Source of the DNA: Actinomycetota bacterium
GTDB lineage: Bacteria; Actinomycetota; Nitriliruptoria; Nitriliruptorales; JAHWKO01
DNA length: 31,905 bases
Assembly: GCA_019347855.1 (NCBI GenBank)
Contig: JAHWKO010000017.1
Coordinates: 1 to 31,905 of the forward strand
Direction of reading: 5' to 3'
In this document: in pieces, positions 22,771 to 31,145 of the stretch
How positions within the stretch are numbered: position 1 is the stretch's first letter
Layout: each line of letters begins with the position of its first letter
Notes under the pieces: model-generated
Databases searched by the model: none
What the model saw: only the letters and a program-made list of their open reading frames with translations
Told to the model about the DNA's origin: nothing
Program-made: the position numbers and the translations under genes

Positions 22771-24603
22771 TTGCGTTTCCGACCTACCGTCCGACGTCTG
22801 CTGATCGGTGCCGCGACCGGTGCCCTCATGGTCTCCGCCGCCTGGGCCGGGACCGGGCTGGCCCCCGTCGACCCTCCCGAGGAGGCGACCGACGTCGTCA
22901 CCGAGGTCACGGAGCAGGTTGACGCCGAGACGGGCGACGCCACACGGATAGGTGAGGCGACGGCTACGGCGGCCACGCCGACCTCGTCGCTCAACGCGCC
23001 CGAGGACCCCGAGACCTTCCACGAGCCGGAGTCGGTGCCGCTGCCGGCAGACGCGCCCGAGCAGGGCTGGTACCACGTCGGGGCCGCGAAGGTGAACCTG
23101 TACCCGAACCCGGACGCGTACGGCGGCACGTGGGTCCAGGATCGCGAGGCCTGCGCAACCCTGTCCGAGAGCTTCTTCAGCGACGTCCCGGGCAACGCCG
23201 ACCACGTCGCCGCGGTGGGCTCACCGTGGCCCGAGAACCCCAACTGCATCTACATGGGCGGCTACGGCCTCGGTCCGATGAACCCGATCATCGAGTTCGA
23301 TAGCGAGTACGGACTGTGGGTGCGCACCGTGGCGATCCACGACGGGACCGAGCCGCTGTTCCTCACGGTGATCGACGCCGAGGGCTGGTTCTGGGACTAC
23401 AACAGCAAGTGCGACGACTGCGGGTTCAAGCAGATCAGCAAGCGGCTGGCTGCCGAGTTCGAGGTCGACCCGTCCGCGTTCATCTTCCACTCCACGCACA
23501 GCCACACGGCGATGGACTTCATCGGCGGGTGGGGGTTCGTGCCGGACTGGTACATGCAGCAGGCGACCGACTCGATCGAGGAGTCGATCCGCCGGTCGGT
23601 CGACGCGATGGAGCTGGCGCGTCTCGAGGTGGGCGAGGTGACCGCGCGCGATCTCAACCACGAGCGTCGCAACAACTACCACGCCCCGGAGGAGCAGCAG
23701 CTCGGGTGGCTCCGGGCGTACGTCCCCGGCGAGACGACGACCACGACGGACGGCGAGGGCGAGAGCGGCGGCAAGGGTGACGGCGACGGCGCCAACGGGA
23801 CCACGACGACCACCACGACGCCGTCGCGCACGATCGCCACGATCGGCACCTACGCGGCCCACCCGACGACCCTAGGGACCAACGACGGTGTCGGGCACGG
23901 CGACTGGCCGGTGCTGTTCGAACGACGCGTCGAGGAGCGTTTCGGCGGGGTCGGGCTGCACTTCATGACCGGCCTCGGGAACATGTCCGCGGCCAACCCT
24001 GGCCACGTCCACGACCGCGAGGACGAGTCGAGCACCGACATGGGCCGCCACCTGGGCGACCTCGTCCCGGCGGTGGGATCCGGTACGCCGATCAGCACCA
24101 CCGACGTGCGCACCACGCAGGCGAAGTGGGACCAGCCGACGACCAACGTGCCCCTGAGCTCGCTCGGCGCAGCCGGGTTCTTCGACCGGCAGTTCAACCA
24201 GACTCCGGCGCACGTCAACACCGGTGACAGCGAGCGGTCGCCCTGCGTGTCCGCCTCGCCCGTGTCGGTGGAGGTGGTGGCGAACGTCGCGAGGATCGGT
24301 CAGGAGCTGTTCGTGACGTCCGGGCCCGGTGAGCTCTTTAGCAACACGACCAACACGATCAAGGAGAAGGCATCCGAGGACCACGGGGGTGCCTTCGCCC
24401 TGCCGATCGCCCAGGCCAACGACGCGCTTGGCTACTTGCCCGAGACCTTCGAGCAGGCCGAGAACAAAGCGTCCGGCCAGGGCGCCGGGTTCGGCCCGAG
24501 CGGCACGGCGTACATCGAGTACGAGGACGCCTACTCGATCGACCGCTGCTTCGGGGACATGACGCTCGAGACCACGCTGAAGCTGATGGGCAGCCTGCCG
24601 TGA
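22771..24603 (+). CDS. Secreted neutral/alkaline ceramidase-like protein
   Basis: A 610-residue protein with a signal peptide (about residues 1-27, LLIGAATGALMVSAAWA). The rest resembles the neutral/alkaline ceramidase N-terminal domain: TVIDAEGWFWDYN, the FHSTHSHTAMDFIGGW segment (about 239-254) with metal-binding His residues, then VTARDLNHERRNNY, AAHPTTLG (362-369) and GHGDWP. Residues about 322-350 are an inserted low-complexity Thr-Gly-Asp stretch. The start is TTG 22771, chosen for GGGGGAA just upstream. These enzymes hydrolyse N-acyl links in sphingolipids; other amide substrates are possible. Secretion fits the signal peptide. Confidence 0.75.
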   Translation: MRFRPTVRRLLIGAATGALMVSAAWAGTGLAPVDPPEEATDVVTEVTEQVDAETGDATRIGEATATAATPTSSLNAPEDPETFHEPESVPLPADAPEQGWYHVGAAKVNLYPNPDAYGGTWVQDREACATLSESFFSDVPGNADHVAAVGSPWPENPNCIYMGGYGLGPMNPIIEFDSEYGLWVRTVAIHDGTEPLFLTVIDAEGWFWDYNSKCDDCGFKQISKRLAAEFEVDPSAFIFHSTHSHTAMDFIGGWGFVPDWYMQQATDSIEESIRRSVDAMELARLEVGEVTARDLNHERRNNYHAPEEQQLGWLRAYVPGETTTTTDGEGESGGKGDGDGANGTTTTTTTPSRTIATIGTYAAHPTTLGTNDGVGHGDWPVLFERRVEERFGGVGLHFMTGLGNMSAANPGHVHDREDESSTDMGRHLGDLVPAVGSGTPISTTDVRTTQAKWDQPTTNVPLSSLGAAGFFDRQFNQTPAHVNTGDSERSPCVSASPVSVEVVANVARIGQELFVTSGPGELFSNTTNTIKEKASEDHGGAFALPIAQANDALGYLPETFEQAENKASGQGAGFGPSGTAYIEYEDAYSIDRCFGDMTLETTLKLMGSLP

Positions 24604-24611
24604 TCGCTGCC

Positions 24612-24617
24612 TAGTCT
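24612..24617 (+). promoter_or_regulatory. -10 box of the cyclase gene
   Basis: TAGTCT lies 25 nt before GTG 24643. A GAGGGG ribosome site sits between. Confidence 0.35.
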
Positions 24618-24642
24618 GCGCGTCCCGGACACGAGGGGACGC

Positions 24643-25695
24643 GTGGGTAGTGACGAGGACATCTCCCAGGAGATCGTGGACGCGCTCGTGGCGCTCGGCG
24701 TCGACGAGGACGAGGCCCGCAGCGCCGTCAGGGAGCAGCGCGTCCCCCTCGTGCTCGTCCGTGAGCTGCTCGGCCAGGAGCGCGACCACACCCTCGAGGA
24801 GGTCGCGGAGCGCGGCGGGATCGACCCGGACGCGTTGCGCCAGATCTTCCGCGCCCTGGGGATGCCCCTCCAGGAGCGCTACACGGACAGTGACGTCCGG
24901 GAAGCGCGTGAGCTCGCGACGCTGCTGCGCACGTTCCCGCTGGACACGCTGGTCCGGTTGGCCCGGGTCCGGGGCATGGCCGTGAACCGCATCGCGATGA
25001 GCGACCTCGCCGCGGTCCGCGACGAGATCATCGCTCCGATGCGTCGGTCGGGCGCGGACGACCTGACGGTGGCGGTCGCCCTCGCCGAGTACGCGAAGGA
25101 GCTGCTGCCCGTGTCCGGCGACCTCCTGGTGCACGCCCAACGACGAGCGCTGCTGTACCTCCTGTCCAGCGAGATCGTGCGGGCTGGTGCCGAAGAGGGC
25201 GCTCGGGAGACCGAGCTCGCCGTGGGGTTCGTCGACCTCGTCGGCTACACCGCGCTGTCGGCGCGGGTGGACCCCATGGGGCTGGACGAGGTGCTCGATG
25301 CGTTCGAGGCGCGGGTCGTCGAGGTGGGGGGCGCGGCCGAGCAGGTCGATCTCGTGAAGTTCCTGGGCGATGCCGCGATGCTCGTGTCGCCGGATCCGCT
25401 GCAGCTCGCCGACACCCTGCTGGAGATGGTCGAGCGCACCGACGCCCTGGCCGAGGCGCCGCTGCGCGCGGGCATGTCGGTCGGCGAGACGCTGGTCCGC
25501 GAGGGGGACTACTTCGGTCCGGCGGTGAACATGGCGGCCCGGCTGACCGATCAGGCTCGTCCGTGGGCCGTGCTCGCCGACGACGACCTGGCCGAGATAC
25601 TGGCGGAGCGCTTCACGACCACCCGGACCAAGCCGCTACGGATCCGAGGGGTGGGGGTCCGACGCCCGGTGCGGGTGCTCCCGCCCGAGGTATGA
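24643..25695 (+). CDS. Class III adenylate cyclase with actinobacterial N-terminal regulatory domain
   Basis: A 350-residue cytoplasmic cyclase that makes cAMP from ATP. The catalytic domain (about 190-345) holds metal-binding Asp198 (VGFVDLVGYTALS) and Asp243, substrate-binding Lys239 (VKFLGDAAMLVS) and the transition-state pair Asn296 and Arg300 (GPAVNMAARL). Residues about 50-165 match the regulatory domain (EEVAERGGIDPDALRQIFRALGMP) of the mycobacterial Rv1264 type, which is autoinhibitory and pH-sensing. Residues 1-48 resemble another copy of the same fold start. GTG 24643 with GAGGGG upstream. No membrane segment. Control by pH here is inferred from family. Confidence 0.87.
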   Translation: MGSDEDISQEIVDALVALGVDEDEARSAVREQRVPLVLVRELLGQERDHTLEEVAERGGIDPDALRQIFRALGMPLQERYTDSDVREARELATLLRTFPLDTLVRLARVRGMAVNRIAMSDLAAVRDEIIAPMRRSGADDLTVAVALAEYAKELLPVSGDLLVHAQRRALLYLLSSEIVRAGAEEGARETELAVGFVDLVGYTALSARVDPMGLDEVLDAFEARVVEVGGAAEQVDLVKFLGDAAMLVSPDPLQLADTLLEMVERTDALAEAPLRAGMSVGETLVREGDYFGPAVNMAARLTDQARPWAVLADDDLAEILAERFTTTRTKPLRIRGVGVRRPVRVLPPEV

Positions 25696-25731
25696 GTCGG
25701 ACCGGCGGGGACCGGGCGGTCAGGAGCCCAC

Positions 25732-25761
25732 TTGGTGGACGCCAGGCGGGCTCTGTAGGGT
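25732..25761 (+). promoter_or_regulatory. Promoter of the SpoIID/CW2 gene
   Basis: TTGGTG (25732-25737) and TAGGGT (25756-25761) are separated by 18 bp, a full sigma-70-like layout. The leader to ATG 25834 is about 65 nt and ends with a GAGGAG ribosome site. Confidence 0.45.
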
Positions 25762-25833
25762 CGGCCAACGATGCGGCCCCCGTGCGGCCCCGTCGCGCCG
25801 GCTCGATCCGGCCTCGTCGATCGAGGAGTCCCC

Positions 25834-27780
25834 ATGACCTCCACGCGGCTGTCAACGCTGCGTCTCGTGGCCGCAGCAGCCGTCGTGGCGCTGATGCTGA
25901 CAGCGGTGCAGGTCGTCGGGGCGCCGTCCGCTGCCGCGGCACAGGCGGACAAGGTCCCTCCGGAGACGATCAAGGTGTGCCGCGACAACTACGGCGGGGG
26001 AGCGGTCGAGACCGTCCCGTTCAAGGACTACGTCCGTGACGTGCTGCCGTACGAGTTCGGCGGCGACGCCCCGCGCGAGTACCTCATCGCCGGCAGTGTC
26101 GCGGTCGCGTCCTACGCCTGGTACCACGTCGAGCACCCGTACAGCTCCCGCTGCCACCTCAGCGACGGCGGGCAGCACCAGCACTACCGACCGGGCGCGG
26201 GGTTCCGCACGTCGCACAGCGACAGCGCGGTCGACGCCGCGTGGCACCTCGCGATGACCGAGGTCCGGGGTGGCGAGGTCACTCCCGCCTACGCGCAGTA
26301 CTGCTCCCGCTCGTGCGCCTACTTCCCACCGGGCGAGCACCTGAACCAGTACGAGGCATGGGACCAGGCCGAGGCTGGCTGGAGCGCGGTGGACATCCTG
26401 CGCTCGCACTACCGGAACAAGGATCAGCTCACGATCGAGGACTGGCGGGAGGGCCTCGACGTCCGCACGATCGGCCGCGTGCCGGTCGGCACCGACCGCG
26501 ACCCGCTGGAGGTCGCGGCGGCCGTGGACGGGGTCCCGGCCGGGCACCCAGACGCCGTCGGTCGACTCCTGGTGCAGTGCACCCTCGGCGGCACCTGGGG
26601 GGTGCACCACATCGGGACGGCCCAGGTGACCTCCGGGAACGAGGGGCCCGAGGTGAGGTTCGATGCGAGCCGGATCCGCGACTGCGTCGAGACCGACGTA
26701 CTGGCGACGATCCGGCTGCTCGTCAACGGGTACGTCGCCGGTGCCACCGCCCTGCCGGTCTGGGAGCCGTGGGTGTCGTCGTCCTCACGGGAGACGATCC
26801 GCGTCGCCGAGACCTCCGACCCCACGGTCGGGTCCGCGGCCATCTCGCACGAGCTGTTCGCCGACGCCGGGGTCGTCGCCGCAGGCGACCGGGACGAGCA
26901 GGGACGACGGCCCGCCGACGAGGTGGTGATCGCACGGAGCGACCGCTTCGCGGACGCGCTGTCCGCCGCCGGCCTCGCGGGCCCCACCGCCCCGATCCTG
27001 CTGAACCCCAGCGGGTCGGGACTGCGCGACGAGCTCGCCGCCGAGATCGAGCGCATCCTCCCGGACGGCGCGACCGTGCGGATCGTGGGCGGACCACAGG
27101 CGGTCTCGCAGGAGGTCGAGGACGACCCCCGTCTGGACCGCTACCAGGTCGTGCGCCACTGGGGTGAGACGAGGATCGGGACGGCCCTGGCCGTCGCCGA
27201 CGCGGTCCGCGACACCGGCGGCGACACGTCCGTCACGCTCGTGGCACGGGCCTTCCCGGACACCACGGCGGGCTGGGCGGACGCGGTCACGGTCGGCGGT
27301 TTCGCCGCGGCGCGTCGCCATCCGTTGGTCCTCACCACGACGGGGTCCCTCGACGGAGCTAGCGAAGCCTGGATCGAGGACGCCGGCAACGGTGTGGAGG
27401 AGGCGGTGCTGCTGGGTGGTCCCGCGGCGGTGCCCGCCGATGCCGAGGAGCGCCTGGATGTCCGCGTCACGCGCGTGGCCGGCGACTCCCGGAACGGGAC
27501 GGCGACGGCGATCGCCGACCAGCTGTGGACCCGCGACGGCATGCCGTCGATCCGGGCGGCGATGATCGTGGACGTCTGGAACGACGCCGCGTGGCCGTTC
27601 GCGCTGGCAGGATCCGTGTACGCGGCGAACCGCGGGACGCCAGGTCTCGCCACGACGCACCTGGTGCCGCGTCACACCACCGGGGCGTGGCTCGATGACC
27701 GTCCGGACCTGCCGGCCGTGTTCATCGGGGACGACCGGATCGTCACCACCCGCGCGGAGCGCTACGTCGCCGGCGGCTGA
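25834..27780 (+). CDS. Secreted SpoIID/LytB-domain protein with three cell-wall-binding type 2 repeats
   Basis: A 648-residue protein. Residues 1-37 are a signal peptide (LVAAAAVVALMLTAVQVV, cleavage near AAAAQA). A SpoIID-like domain follows (about 60-200): VPFKDYVRDVLPYEFGGDAPREYLIAGSVAVASYAWY; in endospore formers SpoIID is a peptidoglycan lytic transglycosylase and LytB an amidase enhancer. After a linker come three repeats of the CW_binding_2 type at about 320-438, 440-547 and 548-648, each with an RxxTA-like start, a DRFADALSAAGLAG-like centre and an ivGG/LLGGP/FIGDD end. The ATG has GAGGAG upstream. It likely remodels or anchors to the cell wall. Sporulation is not implied. Confidence 0.82.
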   Translation: MTSTRLSTLRLVAAAAVVALMLTAVQVVGAPSAAAAQADKVPPETIKVCRDNYGGGAVETVPFKDYVRDVLPYEFGGDAPREYLIAGSVAVASYAWYHVEHPYSSRCHLSDGGQHQHYRPGAGFRTSHSDSAVDAAWHLAMTEVRGGEVTPAYAQYCSRSCAYFPPGEHLNQYEAWDQAEAGWSAVDILRSHYRNKDQLTIEDWREGLDVRTIGRVPVGTDRDPLEVAAAVDGVPAGHPDAVGRLLVQCTLGGTWGVHHIGTAQVTSGNEGPEVRFDASRIRDCVETDVLATIRLLVNGYVAGATALPVWEPWVSSSSRETIRVAETSDPTVGSAAISHELFADAGVVAAGDRDEQGRRPADEVVIARSDRFADALSAAGLAGPTAPILLNPSGSGLRDELAAEIERILPDGATVRIVGGPQAVSQEVEDDPRLDRYQVVRHWGETRIGTALAVADAVRDTGGDTSVTLVARAFPDTTAGWADAVTVGGFAAARRHPLVLTTTGSLDGASEAWIEDAGNGVEEAVLLGGPAAVPADAEERLDVRVTRVAGDSRNGTATAIADQLWTRDGMPSIRAAMIVDVWNDAAWPFALAGSVYAANRGTPGLATTHLVPRHTTGAWLDDRPDLPAVFIGDDRIVTTRAERYVAGG

Positions 27781-27801
27781 GAACGCCGCCTCGCTGAGAC
27801 G

Positions 27802-27807
27802 TACGAT
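27802..27807 (+). promoter_or_regulatory. -10 box of the WS/DGAT gene
   Basis: TACGAT lies 29 nt before ATG 27837. A short leader with AAGGGA follows. Confidence 0.4.
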
Positions 27808-27836
27808 GCTCGACGCCGAAGGGAACGGTGAGAGCC

Positions 27837-29288
27837 ATGGGCAAGGGTCACGGTGAGCGGCTGAGCGCCCTCGACGCTGCCTTCCTGCGGCTCGAGACGC
27901 CGACCGAGCACATGCACACGGCGGGGCTGTTCATCTTCGACCAGGCCGAGCACGGCGAGGGGTTCGCGTTCTCGCGGTTCCTCGAGCTCGTCCGGTCCCG
28001 ACTGCACCTGGTGCCGCGGTTCCGTCAGAAGCTCGCGTTCGCACCGGCCCGCCTGTCGAACCCGGTCTGGGTCGATGACGAGAGCTTCGACCTGTCCTAC
28101 CACGTCCGGCACGCGGCCTTGCCGGTGCCGGGGCGCATGGACCAGCTCATGGAGTACGTCGCTCGCATCATCAGCCGACCGCTGGACCGCAACCGGCCGC
28201 TGTGGGAGCTGTACGCGATCGAGGGGCTCGAGGACGGCCGGGTCGCCTACCTCGGCAAGACCCACCACGCCATGATCGACGGCGTGACGGGGATCGACAT
28301 CGCGACGCTGCTGCTCGATTTCGAACCGGACCAGGGCGAGATCCCGGCCGCCAAGTCGTGGCACCCGTCGTCGCGACCCAGCGGTTCCGAGCTCGCGTGG
28401 TCCGCCGTGCAGGACCAGCTGAGCAGTCCCGGGGCGATGGTCGACGGCTTCCGCCGTCTGGTCGAGACCCCCCGGACCGCGCTGTCCAAGGCGCTGCGGG
28501 TCGGGCAGGGGATCGTGTCGATGGCGCGGTCGTCGGTCGCACCGGGTCCGCCGTCGCCGCTGAACGCGCACAACGGCTCGTTCCGGCGGTTCGCGATCCA
28601 GCGCCTGTCCCTCGACGAGGTGAAGGCGATCAAGGACGCCTTGGGGATGACGGTGAACGACGTCGTGCTCGCGATCGTCGGTGACGCCGTGGGGCGCTTC
28701 CTGCGAGGCAGGGGCGAGGAGACCCGCGGTCTCGAGCTCAAGGTGATGGTTCCGGTGAGCGTGCGTGCGGACGACGAGCGGCACGTGTTCGGCAACCGGG
28801 TGTCCTCGGTGTTCGTGAAGCTCCCGATCGACCAGATGGACCCGGTGGAGCGGCTCCAGACGGTGCACGAGGCGATGAAGGACGTGAAGGAGCACGAGCA
28901 CGCGGTCGGGGCCGACTTCCTCGTGGGCCTGTCGGCCTACGCGCCCCCGACGATCCACGCGATGGCTGCGCGGGTCGCCGCACGAACGCGCCTGTACAAC
29001 TTCGTCGTCACGAACGTCCCCGGCCCGCAGATGCCGCTGTACTCCATGGGGATGCGCCTGCTGGGGGCGTTCCCGGTGGTCCCGCTCGCCCAGAACCACT
29101 CACTGGCCGTCGGCGTCACGTCGATCGACGGGTCGTTGAACTTCGGTCTGACCGCGGACTGGGACACGCTACCCGACCTCGAGAACATGACCGGTGACCT
29201 GGTCGAGGCGCTGCGGGAGCTCGAGAAGCACGCCGAGGCGGCAGGCACCCGTCACGAGCTCGCGAAGAAGCCTGTCCCTGGGAGCTAG
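27837..29288 (+). CDS. Wax ester synthase/diacylglycerol acyltransferase (WS/DGAT)
   Basis: The enzyme esterifies diacylglycerol or fatty alcohol with acyl-CoA, making storage triacylglycerol or wax. The 483-residue product shows the family start LSALDAAFLRLETPTEHMHTAG, the PLW motif (121-123), the active-site HHAMIDG (143-149, catalytic His in HHxxxDG), and the C-terminal NFVVTNVPGPQMPLYSMG and ND motif VNDVVLAIV. ATG 27837 is chosen, with GTG 27828 an alternative in the same frame. It converges on a coiled-coil protein gene with stop codons sharing bases. No upstream lipid gene is adjacent; the enoyl-CoA hydratase and HSD10-like SDR elsewhere would fit lipid turnover. Confidence 0.93.
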   Translation: MGKGHGERLSALDAAFLRLETPTEHMHTAGLFIFDQAEHGEGFAFSRFLELVRSRLHLVPRFRQKLAFAPARLSNPVWVDDESFDLSYHVRHAALPVPGRMDQLMEYVARIISRPLDRNRPLWELYAIEGLEDGRVAYLGKTHHAMIDGVTGIDIATLLLDFEPDQGEIPAAKSWHPSSRPSGSELAWSAVQDQLSSPGAMVDGFRRLVETPRTALSKALRVGQGIVSMARSSVAPGPPSPLNAHNGSFRRFAIQRLSLDEVKAIKDALGMTVNDVVLAIVGDAVGRFLRGRGEETRGLELKVMVPVSVRADDERHVFGNRVSSVFVKLPIDQMDPVERLQTVHEAMKDVKEHEHAVGADFLVGLSAYAPPTIHAMAARVAARTRLYNFVVTNVPGPQMPLYSMGMRLLGAFPVVPLAQNHSLAVGVTSIDGSLNFGLTADWDTLPDLENMTGDLVEALRELEKHAEAAGTRHELAKKPVPGS

Positions 29289-29290
29289 CT
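29283..29290. other. Palindrome containing both convergent stop codons
   Basis: AGCTAGCT carries TAG for the WS/DGAT gene (29286-29288) and TAG for the opposing gene (29287-29285), so the stops share two bases. Confidence 0.6.
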
Positions 29291-30232
29291 GGACGGGGCG
29301 GGTGAGGGCGCCGGCGACGGGGCGATGTCGGCGATCTCCGCGTCGAGGTCCGCCAGCAGCTGAGTGGCGTCGCTGCGGACGGACCGCAAGGCCTCGAACA
29401 CGCCCCGGTCCAGCGACTCGTCCGTCCCCTGCTCGATCGCCGCTTGGAACTCGAACGGGTCGTCGTTCGTCTCGAACGTCTCCTTGAGACGCTGGTTGTA
29501 CGTATCGATGTCGCCCTCCTCGAGGAGCGCGATCATCTCGTCGGCGAACCTCAGGTTCGCGTCGATGTAGTCGAGGTACGCCTGCGCCAGCGGTGCCAGG
29601 CCGTCGACCTCCGCGGCGGCGTCGGCCGCGGCTCGGTACTCGTTGAGGACGGACTTCTCCTCCTCCCACAGGCGCCGGAGCCGGTCAGGGTCGTGGGTCT
29701 CGGGTTGGTTCTCGACGGTGTCCACGTACCGCTGGGCCTGCGCCCGAAGATCCTCGAGCGCCTTCGCCCAGCGACCTGCGGTGTCGACGACCGCGTCGAA
29801 CCGGTCCGCCAGCTCGCTGGCGCGCTGCGCGAACTCGCGGAGCTGTCCGAGGTCGGACGCCAGCGCGTCCTCGTCGGCGTCCGGGGGGAGCTCGGGCGCC
29901 GGACGGTCGGCGGTCTCCCGCAGGCGCTGCGCCGCGCGCTGGAGGGCCTGCTGTGCCTCCACCCGGGACGCCGCGAGCTCCTCGTCGGTCCGTTGCGAGA
30001 CGGTCAGGTGCTCCTCGAGGGTGAGGCGCAGAGTCGCGGCAGCGTCAGCACCAGCCGCGACCGTGTCCCGCAACGCCCGTTCCCGGTCGGCGATCTCGGA
30101 TCGGACCTCACGGTTCGCCGCGGCCACCTCGGCCCGCCGCTCGGCCCGCTGATCCATCCAGAACGCGGTGGCGGTGCCGGCCGAAGCCAGGACCACGAGC
30201 GCCACGATGATGATGACGCTCCGGCGCGACAT
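29285..30232 (-). CDS. Membrane-anchored coiled-coil protein of unknown function
   Basis: A 315-residue protein with one N-terminal transmembrane helix (about residues 5-24, SVIIIVALVVLASAGTATAF) and a long Ala/Glu/Arg-rich helical region with coiled-coil character (ERRAEVAAANREVRSEIADRERALR). A second helical part includes LAPLAQAYLDYIDANLRFADEMIALLEEGDIDTYNQRLKETFE. The C-terminus is a Pro-Ala-Ser tail (SPAPSPAPSS). I do not recognise a family. The ATG at 30232 has a GAGGA site. It is divergent from dut and convergent with the WS/DGAT gene. Anchoring with the helices outside the membrane is inferred. Confidence 0.7.
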   Translation of the reverse strand: MSRRSVIIIVALVVLASAGTATAFWMDQRAERRAEVAAANREVRSEIADRERALRDTVAAGADAAATLRLTLEEHLTVSQRTDEELAASRVEAQQALQRAAQRLRETADRPAPELPPDADEDALASDLGQLREFAQRASELADRFDAVVDTAGRWAKALEDLRAQAQRYVDTVENQPETHDPDRLRRLWEEEKSVLNEYRAAADAAAEVDGLAPLAQAYLDYIDANLRFADEMIALLEEGDIDTYNQRLKETFETNDDPFEFQAAIEQGTDESLDRGVFEALRSVRSDATQLLADLDAEIADIAPSPAPSPAPSS

Positions 30233-30274
30233 CGCGATCCTCGGCTCGGCGGCGACCTCGGGTGAGCGGGAGGC

Positions 30275-30280
30275 TACCGT
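30275..30280 (+). promoter_or_regulatory. -10 box of dut
   Basis: TACCGT lies 43 nt before ATG 30324 in the region shared with the divergent coiled-coil gene. The dut start has GGGGAG at 30313-30318. Confidence 0.35.
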
Positions 30281-30323
30281 GCGCCAGGGCCAGGGATGCG
30301 GACCCTGACGATGGGGAGCGGTC

Positions 30324-30779
30324 ATGGTGGAACGGGAGGCGAGCGCCGAGGAGGTCGTCCTCAGGATCCGACGGCTCGACCCGGACGTGACCGTCCCCAG
30401 GTACGCGCACCCGGGTGATGCTGGTCTGGATCTCGCGGCCGCCGAGGACCGTTCGGTCGCGTCGGGCGAGCGGGTCGCCGTGTCGACCGGCCTGGCGATC
30501 GCGGTGCCTCCCGGCTGGGTCGGGCTCGTGCACCCGCGGTCGGGCCTGGCGCTGGACCGCGGACTCACGGTGGTGAACGCCCCCGGCACGATCGACGCGG
30601 GCTACCGCGGCGAGCTGAAGGTCCTCCTGGTGAACCTGAGCGACGAGGCCGTCGAGATCTCCCGTGGCGACCGGATCGCGCAGCTGCTGCTGCAGCGGGT
30701 GGGGCGGGCGGTGCTGGCCGAGTCGGATGACCTGGGCGAGACCGAGCGGGGCGCCGGCGGGTTCGGGTCCACCGGCTGA
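30324..30779 (+). CDS. dut: Deoxyuridine 5'-triphosphate nucleotidohydrolase (dUTPase)
   Basis: dUTPase cleaves dUTP to dUMP and pyrophosphate, keeping uracil out of DNA and feeding thymidylate synthesis. All five trimeric dUTPase motifs are present in 151 residues: PGDAGLDL (30-37), PRSGLA (71-76), [13 protein letters not shown] (88-100), [10 protein letters not shown] (114-123) and [10 protein letters not shown] (142-151). The Asp in motif 3 (Asp91) is the catalytic one. ATG 30324 has GGGGAG upstream. It converges on the glutaredoxin-like gene with 3 bp between the stops. No sign of decay. Confidence 0.95.
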   Translation: MVEREASAEEVVLRIRRLDPDVTVPRYAHPGDAGLDLAAAEDRSVASGERVAVSTGLAIAVPPGWVGLVHPRSGLALDRGLTVVNAPGTIDAGYRGELKVLLVNLSDEAVEISRGDRIAQLLLQRVGRAVLAESDDLGETERGAGGFGSTG

Positions 30780-30788
30780 GGCTCAGCC
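30774..30788. terminator. Compact palindrome spanning convergent stops
   Basis: GGCTGAGGCTCAGCC is a palindrome except for its central base and includes the dut stop (30777-30779) and the opposing TGA (30785-30783). It can form a 6-bp stem with a 3-nt loop. Confidence 0.45.
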
Positions 30789-31145
30789 TCCGAGGAGCCT
30801 CGCGAGCGTCCGTTCGACGAACCCCGGTTCGGGTGGTTCGTAGCCGTCGAGCAGCGCGTGCGGGGCTTCCTTCGCCACGACCTCCAGGACCTCGCGGGGC
30901 GTCGGGTTGACGAGGGCGACCTCGCCCACGGCGACGGTGGGGACCGTCTCGTCGCCTCCGGTCACCGACCGGACGAACGCGGCGGCCTCCTCGTCCTCCC
31001 AGATGTCACGGCGCTCGTAGGGCACGTCGGACCCGTCGAGGCCACGCATCAGGCTGCTGCAGAACGGGCACCCGGGTCGCCAGTAGACGGTGACCGCTGC
31101 GTCCATCGTCGGCTGGGATGCGGTCGGAAGGGGGCGACCCGGCAT
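30783..31145 (-). CDS. Glutaredoxin-like (mycoredoxin-type) protein
   Basis: A thioredoxin-fold protein with the CPFC active site in VTVYWRPGCPFCSSLMRGLDGS. The cis-Pro loop ETVPTVAVGEVALVNPTP is also present. Mycoredoxins reduce mycothiol-mixed disulfides in Actinobacteria; the CPFC motif fits that branch, although the assignment is by motif only. ATG 31145 overlaps the reductase stop as TGATG (120 aa); ATG 31106 (107 aa), nearer the conserved domain, is an alternative. A C-terminal extension of about 35 residues (KEAPHALLDGYEPPEPGFVERTLARLL) follows the fold. It is coupled to the flavoprotein reductase gene. Confidence 0.82.
   Translation of the reverse strand: MPGRPLPTASQPTMDAAVTVYWRPGCPFCSSLMRGLDGSDVPYERRDIWEDEEAAAFVRSVTGGDETVPTVAVGEVALVNPTPREVLEVVAKEAPHALLDGYEPPEPGFVERTLARLLGG

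Noticed and set aside
22623..22922. A 99-codon frame starting at GTG upstream of the ceramidase-like gene
   Set aside because: It runs into the ceramidase gene in another frame, crosses the tandem repeats, and has no ribosome site or -10 box.
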